From contig JAKIVS010000002.1 of assembly GCA_022750435.1 (NCBI GenBank), positions 1 through 64,000 of the forward strand: a stretch of DNA of 64,000 nucleotides. The letters are read 5' to 3'. Made by a program: the position numbers and the translations under genes. This document shows, in pieces, positions 16,167 to 24,390 of the stretch. This DNA comes from Thermoplasmata archaeon (lineage in GTDB: Archaea; Thermoplasmatota; Thermoplasmata; Lutacidiplasmatales; UBA184). The notes below the pieces were generated by a model, which saw nothing but the letters and a program-made list of their open reading frames with translations, made no database searches and had not been told where the DNA came from. Positions within the stretch are counted from its first letter, which is position 1. Every line of letters starts with the position of its first letter.

Positions 16167-16936
16167 CCCGAACGACGCCGTTCGATTGGGAGCAATTCCT
16201 CGACCGGATCACGGCCTTCTACCACACCGGGGATTGGCGCGTCCCGTACCTTCGCGACCACGCCGAGGATCCGTTCCAGGTCCTGATTGGAACCATCCTC
16301 TCGCAGCGGACCCGCGACGAGAACACCGACCGGGCCTCGGCCCGTCTGTTTGCGAAGTATCCCGACGCCCGCTCGCTCGCCGACGCCACGGCAAAGCAGA
16401 TCGAGCCGCTCATTCGGGAGACCGGATTCTACCATACGAAAGCGAAGGGGATCCGGGCGTGCGCCCGGGAGATCCTCGACCGGTTCGGGGGGGTCGTGCC
16501 GCAAACCCTCGAGGAGCTGACCAGCCTCCCCAGCGTGGGTCCCAAGACGGCGAACTGCGTCCTCGTCTTCGGCTACGGGGTTCCCGGCATGCCGGTCGAC
16601 ACCCACGTCCACCGGATCTCCAACCGCCTCGGCGTAGTACGGACCAAGACCCCCGAGGAGACCGAGGCCGCCCTCCGCGCGACGGTGCCCGAGCGCTTCT
16701 GGATTCCGGTGAACCCTCTCCTCGTGCAACACGGACAGAACCTCTGCCGACCTATCGGGCCAAAATGCCCCGAGTGCCCGGTCGCCGACCTCTGTGCGAC
16801 CGGAATGGCCCTCGCCGCCGGTCGGAGGCCGCCGCGCCCCGCCGACGACCCGTCCGTCCGCGCGCGGGCAACCCGCGCCCGAATCCGACCGTCGGCCCGG
16901 GCTGCCCGACCTCGGAGACGCCCTCCTCTCCGCTGA
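16163..16936 (+). CDS. nth: Endonuclease III (DNA glycosylase/AP lyase)
   Basis: Base-excision repair glycosylase acting on oxidised pyrimidines. The helix-hairpin-helix LPSVGPKTANCVLVFGYG carries the catalytic Lys, and PVDTHVHRISNRLG carries the catalytic Asp. A [4Fe-4S] cluster motif, C-x6-C-x2-C-x5-C, is complete in LCRPIGPKCPECPVADLC. The 257-residue length exceeds the usual 210-220 because of a 45-residue Arg/Pro-rich tail after the cluster, probably disordered. The ATG overlaps the folC stop (ATGA), which fixes the start. Confidence 0.94.
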   Translation: MTRTTPFDWEQFLDRITAFYHTGDWRVPYLRDHAEDPFQVLIGTILSQRTRDENTDRASARLFAKYPDARSLADATAKQIEPLIRETGFYHTKAKGIRACAREILDRFGGVVPQTLEELTSLPSVGPKTANCVLVFGYGVPGMPVDTHVHRISNRLGVVRTKTPEETEAALRATVPERFWIPVNPLLVQHGQNLCRPIGPKCPECPVADLCATGMALAAGRRPPRPADDPSVRARATRARIRPSARAARPRRRPPLR

Positions 16937-16956
16937 GAACCGAGGCTCTGGGACGA

Positions 16957-17733
16957 ATGGACCCCAGCACCACCGCGCCGTCCGAGACGCTGCTCCCCGC
17001 GGAGCGTTGCCCCGACCTCGCATCGCTGGACGAACTCCGGCTCCGGGGCCTTTCGGAGTTCTTCGACCCGTTCCTCGGGGCGTTCGCCCGCGATACGCTG
17101 CGTACCGGGGGAGAGGTGTGGGTCTCCCGTTCGGGCGACTCCGTGGACGGCCTCTACCTCTACCTCGAATCGGAGAGGCAGGGGGCGGTCTTCACCCACT
17201 CCCGGCCGATTGCGGAATCGTTCTCCGCACGGCACTCTGGTTCGTCCACGTACTCCGATTTCCCCCTCGGCACGCGGAGCGAGCTCTTCCGGATCTACGA
17301 GGGGACCGCCACGGGGCCCGACCCGTCGCACCGATTCCGGCACCCCGTCCGCGCCGGCGGCGACGCGGACCGCCTGGAGGTGCTCGGGCTGATGCGGGGC
17401 GTGCACGGCGTCGTCGACGATGCGTGGTTCACCTCCATCGCGCGCGAGAACGAGGTCTGCTTCGTCGTGGAGGGGGACCGAGAGCTCGCCGGGGTCGGGT
17501 GGGCCTCGATATCGAGCGGGGTCGGCCGGCTCCACTCCCTCTCCGTCCGTCCGCGGTACCGGCGCACCGGCGTCGGCACCGACCTCTGGCATGCCCGGAT
17601 GCGCTGGGCGGCCGGCAGCGGAGCGGGACCGGTCGTGACGGAGATCTCCGAGCACAACTCAGGCTCCCGCGCCATCGCCGAGGCGGGCGGCATGCGGTGG
17701 GTGGGTCAGATCTACCGGTCGTTTGGTCGCTGA
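16957..17733 (+). CDS. GNAT-family N-acetyltransferase
   Basis: A 258-residue protein whose C-terminal half is a GNAT fold: ELAGVGWASISSGVGRLHSL is the beta-4 region and VRPRYRRTGVGTDLW the acetyl-CoA-binding loop (RRTGVGT). The N-terminal half, about 120 residues, is not recognisable and may be a degenerate second GNAT domain. The substrate is unknown. It follows nth by 20 bases and closes the mutase-folC-nth operon. The ATG at 16957 is the first after the nth stop. Confidence 0.78.
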   Translation: MDPSTTAPSETLLPAERCPDLASLDELRLRGLSEFFDPFLGAFARDTLRTGGEVWVSRSGDSVDGLYLYLESERQGAVFTHSRPIAESFSARHSGSSTYSDFPLGTRSELFRIYEGTATGPDPSHRFRHPVRAGGDADRLEVLGLMRGVHGVVDDAWFTSIARENEVCFVVEGDRELAGVGWASISSGVGRLHSLSVRPRYRRTGVGTDLWHARMRWAAGSGAGPVVTEISEHNSGSRAIAEAGGMRWVGQIYRSFGR

Positions 17734-17744
17734 GCGAGCTCGCC

Positions 17745-18806
17745 TCAGGTGCGCGGGGCACCGCACTTGGGACAGATCGTCGCGGTCGAATCGATGAGGG
17801 TCCCGCAGTACCGACAGGGGACCTTCACGGTCTCCCGCACGATGATCTGCTGGACGGGTGGTTGACCGGAGGAGCTCAGATTGAGCGGCGCAGGGGGCAT
17901 CCCGTACGCCGCCGGCGGCGGTGCGTACCCGACCGGCCCGCTGCCGGAGTGGGGCCGGAGTCCAGAGGGGCGCCTCGACCGGACCAGCAGGTAGATCCCG
18001 ACAACAATGAGGGCGACGACGACCAGCACGACCGCGGCGACCAACGCGTCGTTGGTGCTCGAGGTCGGGGCGGGGCTGGGGGGCGGGGCCGCCCCTGGAG
18101 TGAGCGCGTAGGTCGTGCTGCTCACACCGAGGGAGTCGGTGATCGTGAACCCGTCCCCGGCGCCGTCGTTGTCCTGCTCGGTGTACACGTACCCGACGAG
18201 GTAGCCGGTCGACGGGTCGAAGTACTCCTGCCAGGTGTACGAGGCCGAGAACACGCCGTAGACGTCGTTGCGCTGGAACGTGCCGTTCCCCTCGGCGTAG
18301 ATCGCTGCGACGTACTTGCCGCCCTCGGCGGGGAGGGCGAAACTCGTGTTGACCGAGACGACCTTCACGGGCGTGGTGAGGACGTAGAACGTCGCGCCGG
18401 CGCCGAGCGAGTTGTTCGCGAAGAACCAGACCTCCGTCCCATTGTCCCCGGTCTGGTTGTCAGTTCCCTGGACGTAGTGGTAGGTGGTGGCGGAGAACGT
18501 GAAGGTCCCGGACGAGCTCCACGCAGTACTCTGCCCCTGGTTGTTCTCGTAAAAGTTCGAGTTGGAGTACGAGGCGTTCTCGGTGCCGTTCGGCTGGATA
18601 CCGGTGACGCCGATCGTGCCGTTGATGAACGTGTCCTCGGTGTAGCCCGAGTAGTTGCCCTGCCCGTTGCTGAGCGCGATCACCTCGGTGTAGTGGAACC
18701 CGTCCCCGGCCTTCGGCACGTAATGGGTCGATGCGCCGCTGGCCCCGGCCGGGGAGAGCGAGAGCACGACGACGGCGAGTCCGAGGAGGAGGAAGCGTCC
18801 GATCAT
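17745..18806 (-). CDS. Secreted, membrane-anchored protein with C-terminal zinc ribbon
   Basis: A 353-residue protein with three visible parts. A signal peptide (FLLLGLAVVVLSLSPAGASG) leads into a sequon-rich, Tyr/Asn-rich beta-type ectodomain to about residue 240. A single transmembrane helix follows (ALVAAVVLVVVALIVVGIYLL). The cytoplasmic tail has a Pro/Gly/Tyr linker and a rubredoxin-like zinc ribbon, CRYCGTLIDSTATICPKCGA. The topology puts a zinc-binding module inside and a glycosylated sensor or binding domain outside. It is the last gene of a three-gene operon; its ATG overlaps the preceding stop by four bases. Function unknown. Confidence 0.85.
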   Translation of the reverse strand: MIGRFLLLGLAVVVLSLSPAGASGASTHYVPKAGDGFHYTEVIALSNGQGNYSGYTEDTFINGTIGVTGIQPNGTENASYSNSNFYENNQGQSTAWSSSGTFTFSATTYHYVQGTDNQTGDNGTEVWFFANNSLGAGATFYVLTTPVKVVSVNTSFALPAEGGKYVAAIYAEGNGTFQRNDVYGVFSASYTWQEYFDPSTGYLVGYVYTEQDNDGAGDGFTITDSLGVSSTTYALTPGAAPPPSPAPTSSTNDALVAAVVLVVVALIVVGIYLLVRSRRPSGLRPHSGSGPVGYAPPPAAYGMPPAPLNLSSSGQPPVQQIIVRETVKVPCRYCGTLIDSTATICPKCGAPRT

Positions 18807-20347
18807 CCGGTCATCCCTCCCGAGCCGCCGAACCCGCCGGGGCCGAAGTGGGCGTGGCCGGGGTGGATCCCGCCGATGCCGCTGAACGTCGAGAAGTACG
18901 CCCCGTAGAAGACGAACATCGGGACGCCGTAGAAGCCACCGTACGGCCCGCGGTAGCCCACGGGGGCGACCGGCCGGACCGCGGCCGTCGTGTCGAGCTT
19001 CGCGAGCGTCTCGTTGCGGATCCCGTGGATCATCCGGACGGCAAGCGTGATCAACTCCGGCTGCGCCAGGGGCATCGCGCGACGTCCGATCACGTCGTAT
19101 GCCTGCTCGAGCAGGTGGAGCGTCTCGTTCGCCTCGAGCACCGGGATCGAGGCGAGGACCGCCGAAGCGACGAGGGGGTACTGGAGGTAGCTCGCCATCC
19201 CCTTCGAGATGATCGCGAGCTTCGTGTTGATCCCCTCGATGGGGAGCTCGGAGACCGCCAGGTAGGCGGAGGCGAGCTCGACGTCCTCGGACTCTCCGAA
19301 TCCCCAGGAGCCGAAGGTCTGACGGAGGGCGAGGAACTTCTGCGAGAGGCCGTCGAACGGCTGGTTGACGATCCCCAGGATGGCCGCGGACTCGTACGAC
19401 CGCGTGACGCGGAGGAAGTTGACGAGGCTCGCGGTGGCGAACGTACCGTCGGCCCGCTGTCCATACAATAGGGTGGCCGCGATGCCGAGGGACGACTCCT
19501 TCGGCACGCCGGCCTTTCGGACGTCCTTGTCGAGCCCTTCGAGGGCCGCGACGCTCGCGGGGACGTCCCGCGCAATCGAGGTGACGATCTCGGCGGAGAG
19601 CAGGCGGTTCTCCTCGTTGTTCGCGAGCTTCCCGAGCCGGGCGTGGGCGTCGAGGAACCTCGGAACTCCGACGGGCGGGTCGGCCGGCTGTCCGGCGAGG
19701 CCGATCGCGATCGACCAGAGGTTCGCCCGGTCCACGGAGGAGAGCGAGGGGGAGACCCCGGCGAAGAATCCGGAGCTGCGGTCCGCGAGCGTGGCGAGGT
19801 CCTGGTCGAGTTGCTGGGACTGGGTCCAGTAGGCCGCGAAGTCGAGGTCCGAGACGCGGTACAGACGAACGCCCAGTTCGCGCAACTGGGTGAGTCCGAG
19901 GGCGGAGAGGCTGACGTACTTTCCTCCGTACTGGGCCATCGTGTCGAGGGCGGACTTCTTCGCGATCAGGTCGTTGAGGGCGACCTGCTTCGCGCTCAGG
20001 TCGGCGTCGGTCGCCGTCAGGTCGGCGCGGTCCTTGGCGGCCCGTTCGAGCGCGGCCGCCTTCTTGTTCTTCCCCTCGAAGAGGAAGAGCACCGACCGGG
20101 TCTCGCGGTCGTCCGCGGCCGTCTGGTCGGCGAGCTGCCAGCGCTGCGCCGTCTCCGCCTGCACGGCCGCCCGGGACTGCTGCAAAGCCCCGACCTGCTG
20201 GGAGAGGTCGGCGAACTGCTCCGACGTGAGGGTCTGGACGAGACCGAGGCGCGTGAGGAGATCGACGTCGGCCGCCGGAAGCGAGGCGGGGACGTTTCGG
20301 TTGGTAATCCCGACGAGGAACGCGTAGACGTCGTTACAGTTCGCCAT
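18803..20347 (-). CDS. Large mostly helical protein of unknown function, 514 residues
   Basis: I do not recognise a family. The ATG at 20345-20347 gives MANCNDVYAFLVGITNRNVP; a longer in-frame start at 20431 lies inside the upstream gene. Residues 45-130 are strongly helical and coiled-coil-like (Gln/Ala/Asp/Lys-rich, including KKAAALERAAKDRADL). Residues 140-470 are helical with repeated hydrophobic blocks such as LASAYLAVSELPIEGI, reminiscent of alpha-solenoids. The last 50 residues turn hydrophobic and Gly/His/Phe-rich (GFYGVPMFVFYGAYF, then GGIHPGHAHFGPGGFGG), perhaps a membrane- or metal-interacting tail. It overlaps both neighbours (14 bases upstream, 4 downstream), so the three proteins are tightly coupled. 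Confidence 0.8.
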   Translation of the reverse strand: MANCNDVYAFLVGITNRNVPASLPAADVDLLTRLGLVQTLTSEQFADLSQQVGALQQSRAAVQAETAQRWQLADQTAADDRETRSVLFLFEGKNKKAAALERAAKDRADLTATDADLSAKQVALNDLIAKKSALDTMAQYGGKYVSLSALGLTQLRELGVRLYRVSDLDFAAYWTQSQQLDQDLATLADRSSGFFAGVSPSLSSVDRANLWSIAIGLAGQPADPPVGVPRFLDAHARLGKLANNEENRLLSAEIVTSIARDVPASVAALEGLDKDVRKAGVPKESSLGIAATLLYGQRADGTFATASLVNFLRVTRSYESAAILGIVNQPFDGLSQKFLALRQTFGSWGFGESEDVELASAYLAVSELPIEGINTKLAIISKGMASYLQYPLVASAVLASIPVLEANETLHLLEQAYDVIGRRAMPLAQPELITLAVRMIHGIRNETLAKLDTTAAVRPVAPVGYRGPYGGFYGVPMFVFYGAYFSTFSGIGGIHPGHAHFGPGGFGGSGGMTG

Positions 20348-21590
20348 CAGCGCCGTCCGCCAGCCGGAAGCGCGTATAGAACGACTCCTCATCGCACCCG
20401 TTGCGGATTGAAACCGTAAGGTGGTGTCCATCCTCGACGACGCGGACGAACCGGTCGTCGACGAGCGCCCGTCGGAGGATCTCGGCGAAGTGCCGTCTGC
20501 GGGAGCCCCCCGGCCCGAACCGGCGGGTGCGCTCTCCCTCGATCTGCTCGTACGCGAACATCATCTCGTACAGGGTCCGGTAGACCTGGTCCTCGATCTT
20601 TTCGCGGACCTCGCCGGCCTCCACGAACACCTCCTCGATGCCTTCGAGGTCGACGAAAAACGCGGTCCCGTCGGGCGCGAGGACGGCGTCTTTGTCGAGC
20701 CAGACATCGTAGAAGTCGAGACCTCGGTAGCGTCCGCGGGACGCGTCGAAGGAGAGCGTGCGGGCGAACAGCGTGAGCATCGGCACCGCGCTCCGAACGA
20801 AGTTCGTCTCGAACCGAAGCGCGCGTTCGTTGGTCTCCAACCCGAACTGCCCGAACAGATGTCGCACGTTGGAGCCGACGGTGTTCTTCCCGTGAAAGTA
20901 CACCCGCACATTCGAGGGGACCAGCCGCAGTTCCTGGGCCATTCGACCCGGGAACTTCCGGTACCAGTAGATCGACCGGAGCTGGTCCTCCAATGCCTGG
21001 GGAAGGAGGCTGACCTTCATCACCGGGGCGATCCGGAATCCGGCGAGGGTGGTCCCCAGCGCCTCCTCGGAGACCCGCAACGCAGTCGTCGCGTGCTCCA
21101 GCCCTTGACCCCCGTAGGGGGAGCCGCGGAGCCACGCCTCTCCAGTGAAAATGCGGTCGCTGGCCAGCGGCGGCGAGGCTTGGAGCCTCCCCCGAACCTC
21201 CGGGAGGTCGGAGAGCTCCGCCGCGTAGGCGCGGTCGAGGGCCCGCCAAGAATACGGGTCGACCGGGGAACCGACCCCCTTCACCGAGAGGTACATCGGA
21301 TGGCCGTCGAGAGTCGCGACCGGGTCGGGCAGGATTGCGCTTCGGTTGTCGTCCTCCAGGAATTCCAGGGTCTCGACCGGTGAATCCTCGAGGAGCGGCG
21401 CCATGGCCGGCGAGAGGAAGATCCGGTCCCAGCGGCAGAGGGCGGGGTCGGGGAACCGGCGATTCGTGATCGTCTCGGCCGGGAAACCGAGGAGCGTGAG
21501 CGGGAGTCCCTCCAGCCGGATCGTCCCCACCAACTCTGCCCGCAATGACCGCGCGCGAGACGGCCGGACCCCATCGGGTCCGATAGCCAC
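20334..21590 (-). CDS. Unknown protein, possibly kinase-like fold, 418 residues
   Basis: First gene of the three-gene unit. No family is recognised. Two segments are suggestive: VRVYFHGKNTVGSNVRHLFG, which resembles a catalytic loop of kinase-like folds (compare the HGQN motif of IucA/IucC synthetases), and about 90 residues later AFFVDLEGIEEVF, shaped like a metal-binding Asp block. The usual catalytic Asp is Lys here, so an active kinase is unlikely without other changes. No signal peptide or membrane segment is seen, so it is cytosolic. It is divergent from alaS across an 85-base spacer in which I see no clear TATA box on either strand. The kinase idea is inference only. Confidence 0.8.
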   Translation of the reverse strand: MAIGPDGVRPSRARSLRAELVGTIRLEGLPLTLLGFPAETITNRRFPDPALCRWDRIFLSPAMAPLLEDSPVETLEFLEDDNRSAILPDPVATLDGHPMYLSVKGVGSPVDPYSWRALDRAYAAELSDLPEVRGRLQASPPLASDRIFTGEAWLRGSPYGGQGLEHATTALRVSEEALGTTLAGFRIAPVMKVSLLPQALEDQLRSIYWYRKFPGRMAQELRLVPSNVRVYFHGKNTVGSNVRHLFGQFGLETNERALRFETNFVRSAVPMLTLFARTLSFDASRGRYRGLDFYDVWLDKDAVLAPDGTAFFVDLEGIEEVFVEAGEVREKIEDQVYRTLYEMMFAYEQIEGERTRRFGPGGSRRRHFAEILRRALVDDRFVRVVEDGHHLTVSIRNGCDEESFYTRFRLADGADGEL

Positions 21591-21675
21591 GACGGTCCCG
21601 GCGCGACGAACGGGCGGCGCGGACGATTCCTTCCGAAGGGAAGGGTTTTCCCCCGAAACGGCTCGGTCCGGTCGG

Positions 21676-24267
21676 ATGGACCCGGCGGAGTACGACCTCG
21701 CGTTCTTTCACCGGGAAGGCTTCCAGCGGCGGGCCTGCGAGGCGTGCGGCTCCGCCTTCTGGACCCTCGGTGACGCCACGCGATGCCAGGAGGCGCCGTG
21801 CACGCCGTACGCGTTCATCGGAGCTCCCGGCTTCTCGAAGCCGCAGACCCTCCGCGAGATGCGGGAGACGTACCTCGGATTCTTCGAGCGCCGCGGCCAC
21901 ACCCGACTTCGCCGGTACCCGACGGTCGCGCGCTGGCGCAACGACGTGTTCTTCACGCAGGCAAGCATCTACGACTTCCAGCCGTGGGTGACGAGCGGGG
22001 CAATCCCGCCGCCCGCGAACCCGCTCACGATCTCGCAGCCGTCCCTGAGGTTCATCGACCTCGATGAGGTCGGCCGGTCCGGCCGCCACTTCACCGAGTT
22101 CGAGATGATGGCCCACCACGCCTTCAACCGGCCCGACCACGAGGTCTACTTCAAGGACCGCACCACCGAGCTGTGCCACGAACTCCTCTCGGTCGAGCTC
22201 GGCGCCAACCCGCGCGGGATCACCTACAAGGAGGAGGAATGGGAAGGCGGGGGGAACCTCGGCCCCTCGCTCTCCGTCGGACTCGCCGGGATGGAGCTCG
22301 CGACGCTCGTGTTCATGGAGTACACCCGTGAGGGCGGCGTCGTGAAACCGATGCCGCTCACCGTGGTGGATACCGGCTACGGACTCGAACGGTTCACCTG
22401 GATGTCCCAGGGCTCGAAGAACGCCTACGAGTCCGTGTTCGGGGAGGCGTACGAGGAGCTCCGCCGGACGTTCCCGCCCGAGGAGACCGCAATCCTCCTC
22501 GACCACGCACGGGCGCTGAACTTCATGATCACCGATGGGGTCGTCCCGTCCAACGCGAAGGAGGGGTACTTCGGCCGACTTCTCATCCGGCGGATGTTGC
22601 GCCTCCTCGACAAGGTCCCCGAAGCTCCGGAGATCACGGCCGTTCTCGAGCGGGCCGCGCGCGACATGTCCGAAGATTTCCCGGAGATCGGGAAGAACCG
22701 GGAGGACCTCCACCTCGTCGTCGAGGCCGAGGTCGAGCGGTACCGTGAAGCGATTGGACGGGCACGTGACCAGGTTCGCCGCCAGGAAGAGCGAACGGTG
22801 AGCGCCGGCGGCAAGATCTCCGGCGACGACCTGGTCGCCTGGTACGATTCCCTCGGAATCCCTCCGGAGCTCTCGGTCGAATCGCTGGAGGCTCCGCCCC
22901 CCATCCCCGAGGACTTCTACGCCCGCGTGGCGAAGCGCCACGAATCCGGCGTCGCCCGGACCGACTACGCCGAGGCTCCCTCCGCCGGTCCCGAGATTCC
23001 TCAGGAAACGCCGGCGACGGATGTCCGGTACTACCTCGACCCGTACACCCTCTCCTTCGAGGCGCACGTGGTCTTCGCCGCCGGCACGTCGGTCGTCCTC
23101 GACCACACGTACTTCTACCCTACCGGAGGGGGCCAAATCACCGACACCGGCCACCTCGGCGACGCCGCCGTCGTCGAGGTCCTCCGGACGGGCCCCTGGG
23201 TGGTGCACCGCGTCGACTCGCCCACGCACCTCGCCGTCGGGGACCGCGTGCACGGTGACATCAACCACCACCGCCGGACCCAGCTGATGCAGCACCACAC
23301 GGCGACCCACATGCTGAACGGGGCGCTGCGGCACGTGCTCGGCCCCCACGTCTGGCAGGCGGGCGCGTACAAGGGGGTCGAGTCGGCCCGGATCGACATC
23401 ACCCACTTCCGGTCGCTCTCCCCCGAGGAGATCCGGCAGGTCGAGCGGATGACGAACCAACTCGTGCGCGAGGACCGGCCGGTGAAGAGTTACTTCGAGT
23501 CCCGGGTCGAGGCCGAGCGGCGGTTCGGGTTCACGTTGTACCAGGGCGGGGCGGTGCCGGGGAAGGAACTCCGGATCGTCGAGATTCCCGACTTCGACGT
23601 GGAGGCGTGTGGCGGAACCCACTGCACCCACACGAGCGAGGTCGGCTACGTGACGATCCTTGCCACCGAGCGGATCCAGGACGGGGTCGTCCGCCTCACC
23701 TACGCCGCCGGCGAGCGCGCCCTCGACATCGCCGAGCAACGGGCGGAATCGCTCACGATGGCGGCCCGCGCCCTCAACGTCGCGCCGGATCAGGTCGGAC
23801 AGGGGATCGAGCGTCTCCAGCTCGAGGTGGCGGCGTGGCGGAAGCGCGGCCGTCTCGAGGAGAAGATGAGCATCGGGGCCCGGGCCGAGCGGCTCCTCGT
23901 CGACCCGACGACGACGTCGTCGGCGTCGGGGGTCACCGTCACGGTTGCCCACCTCGACCTGCCGCGCTCCGAGCTGATGGAACTCTCCCGCCTCTTGACG
24001 AAGGAGACGGGCCACGTCGCCATCCTCTCGAGCGAGCACGAGGGACGCGGAACCCTGTTCGTCGGGTCGTCCAGCGACTTCGTCTCGGCGGTGCAGCTCC
24101 TCGAAGCGGCCCGCCCGCTGTTCAAGGGGAAGGGCGGCGGAAATCCGTCGTCGGCGACCGCCGTCGGTGAGCCGGGCGAGCCGCTGAGGGCGGCGGTGCA
24201 GACTGCGAAAGGTGCGGCGGCCCCAGCGCCGCCCCCACCGCCACCCCCGCCCCCTCCACCCCCGTGA
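21676..24267 (+). CDS. alaS: Alanyl-tRNA synthetase, archaeal type, with poly-proline tail
   Basis: Charges tRNA-Ala and edits mischarged Ser/Gly. The 863-residue enzyme starts MDPAEYDLAFFHREGF. An archaeal N-terminal zinc region has CEACGSAFWTLGDATRC. Class II catalytic blocks include RWRNDVFFTQASIYDF and VVDTGYGLERFTWMSQG. The editing domain has HHTATHMLNGALRHVLG and CGGTHCTHTSEVGY, the zinc-binding HxxxH and CxxxH residues. The C-Ala region follows. The frame ends in 13 consecutive prolines after AAPAP, an odd extension. The ATG at 21676 is the first that begins at the family start; the open frame upstream is antisense to the neighbour. Confidence 0.95.
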   Translation: MDPAEYDLAFFHREGFQRRACEACGSAFWTLGDATRCQEAPCTPYAFIGAPGFSKPQTLREMRETYLGFFERRGHTRLRRYPTVARWRNDVFFTQASIYDFQPWVTSGAIPPPANPLTISQPSLRFIDLDEVGRSGRHFTEFEMMAHHAFNRPDHEVYFKDRTTELCHELLSVELGANPRGITYKEEEWEGGGNLGPSLSVGLAGMELATLVFMEYTREGGVVKPMPLTVVDTGYGLERFTWMSQGSKNAYESVFGEAYEELRRTFPPEETAILLDHARALNFMITDGVVPSNAKEGYFGRLLIRRMLRLLDKVPEAPEITAVLERAARDMSEDFPEIGKNREDLHLVVEAEVERYREAIGRARDQVRRQEERTVSAGGKISGDDLVAWYDSLGIPPELSVESLEAPPPIPEDFYARVAKRHESGVARTDYAEAPSAGPEIPQETPATDVRYYLDPYTLSFEAHVVFAAGTSVVLDHTYFYPTGGGQITDTGHLGDAAVVEVLRTGPWVVHRVDSPTHLAVGDRVHGDINHHRRTQLMQHHTATHMLNGALRHVLGPHVWQAGAYKGVESARIDITHFRSLSPEEIRQVERMTNQLVREDRPVKSYFESRVEAERRFGFTLYQGGAVPGKELRIVEIPDFDVEACGGTHCTHTSEVGYVTILATERIQDGVVRLTYAAGERALDIAEQRAESLTMAARALNVAPDQVGQGIERLQLEVAAWRKRGRLEEKMSIGARAERLLVDPTTTSSASGVTVTVAHLDLPRSELMELSRLLTKETGHVAILSSEHEGRGTLFVGSSSDFVSAVQLLEAARPLFKGKGGGNPSSATAVGEPGEPLRAAVQTAKGAAAPAPPPPPPPPPPPP

Positions 24268-24342
24268 GGTGAGGGAGAGGGGCGTCGGCGACAACGAAAC
24301 CTTTACCTTCCGGACCCCACCATTTCAGTTCGGTCGGAACGA

Positions 24343-24390
24343 ATGAACGAGCGCAAGCGGTCACCCCCCGCGACCCCGGAGGCCGGCTGA
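24343..24390 (+). CDS. Possible 15-codon leader peptide upstream of the GvpD-like gene
   Basis: ATG at 24343 starts a 15-codon frame (MNERKRSPPATPEAG) whose TGA shares one base with the ATG of the next gene (TGATG). Such stop-start overlap favours translation of the downstream gene by ribosomes that have just terminated. The peptide is too short to judge by composition. An AT-richer patch, AACCTTTACC, lies about 40 bases upstream and could be the promoter. Confidence 0.35.
   Translation: MNERKRSPPATPEAG

Noticed and set aside
24240-24267. Frameshift or assembly artefact at the proline run of alaS
   Set aside because: The codons alternate CCA, CCG, CCC and CCT, not a simple homopolymer, and the stop follows directly, so a real tail is simpler. 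It is still reported as odd.
20389-24294. Very long minus-strand open frame across alaS
   Set aside because: It is antisense to alaS, which has clear motifs. The translation is Arg/Asp-rich and repetitive, typical of a GC-rich shadow.
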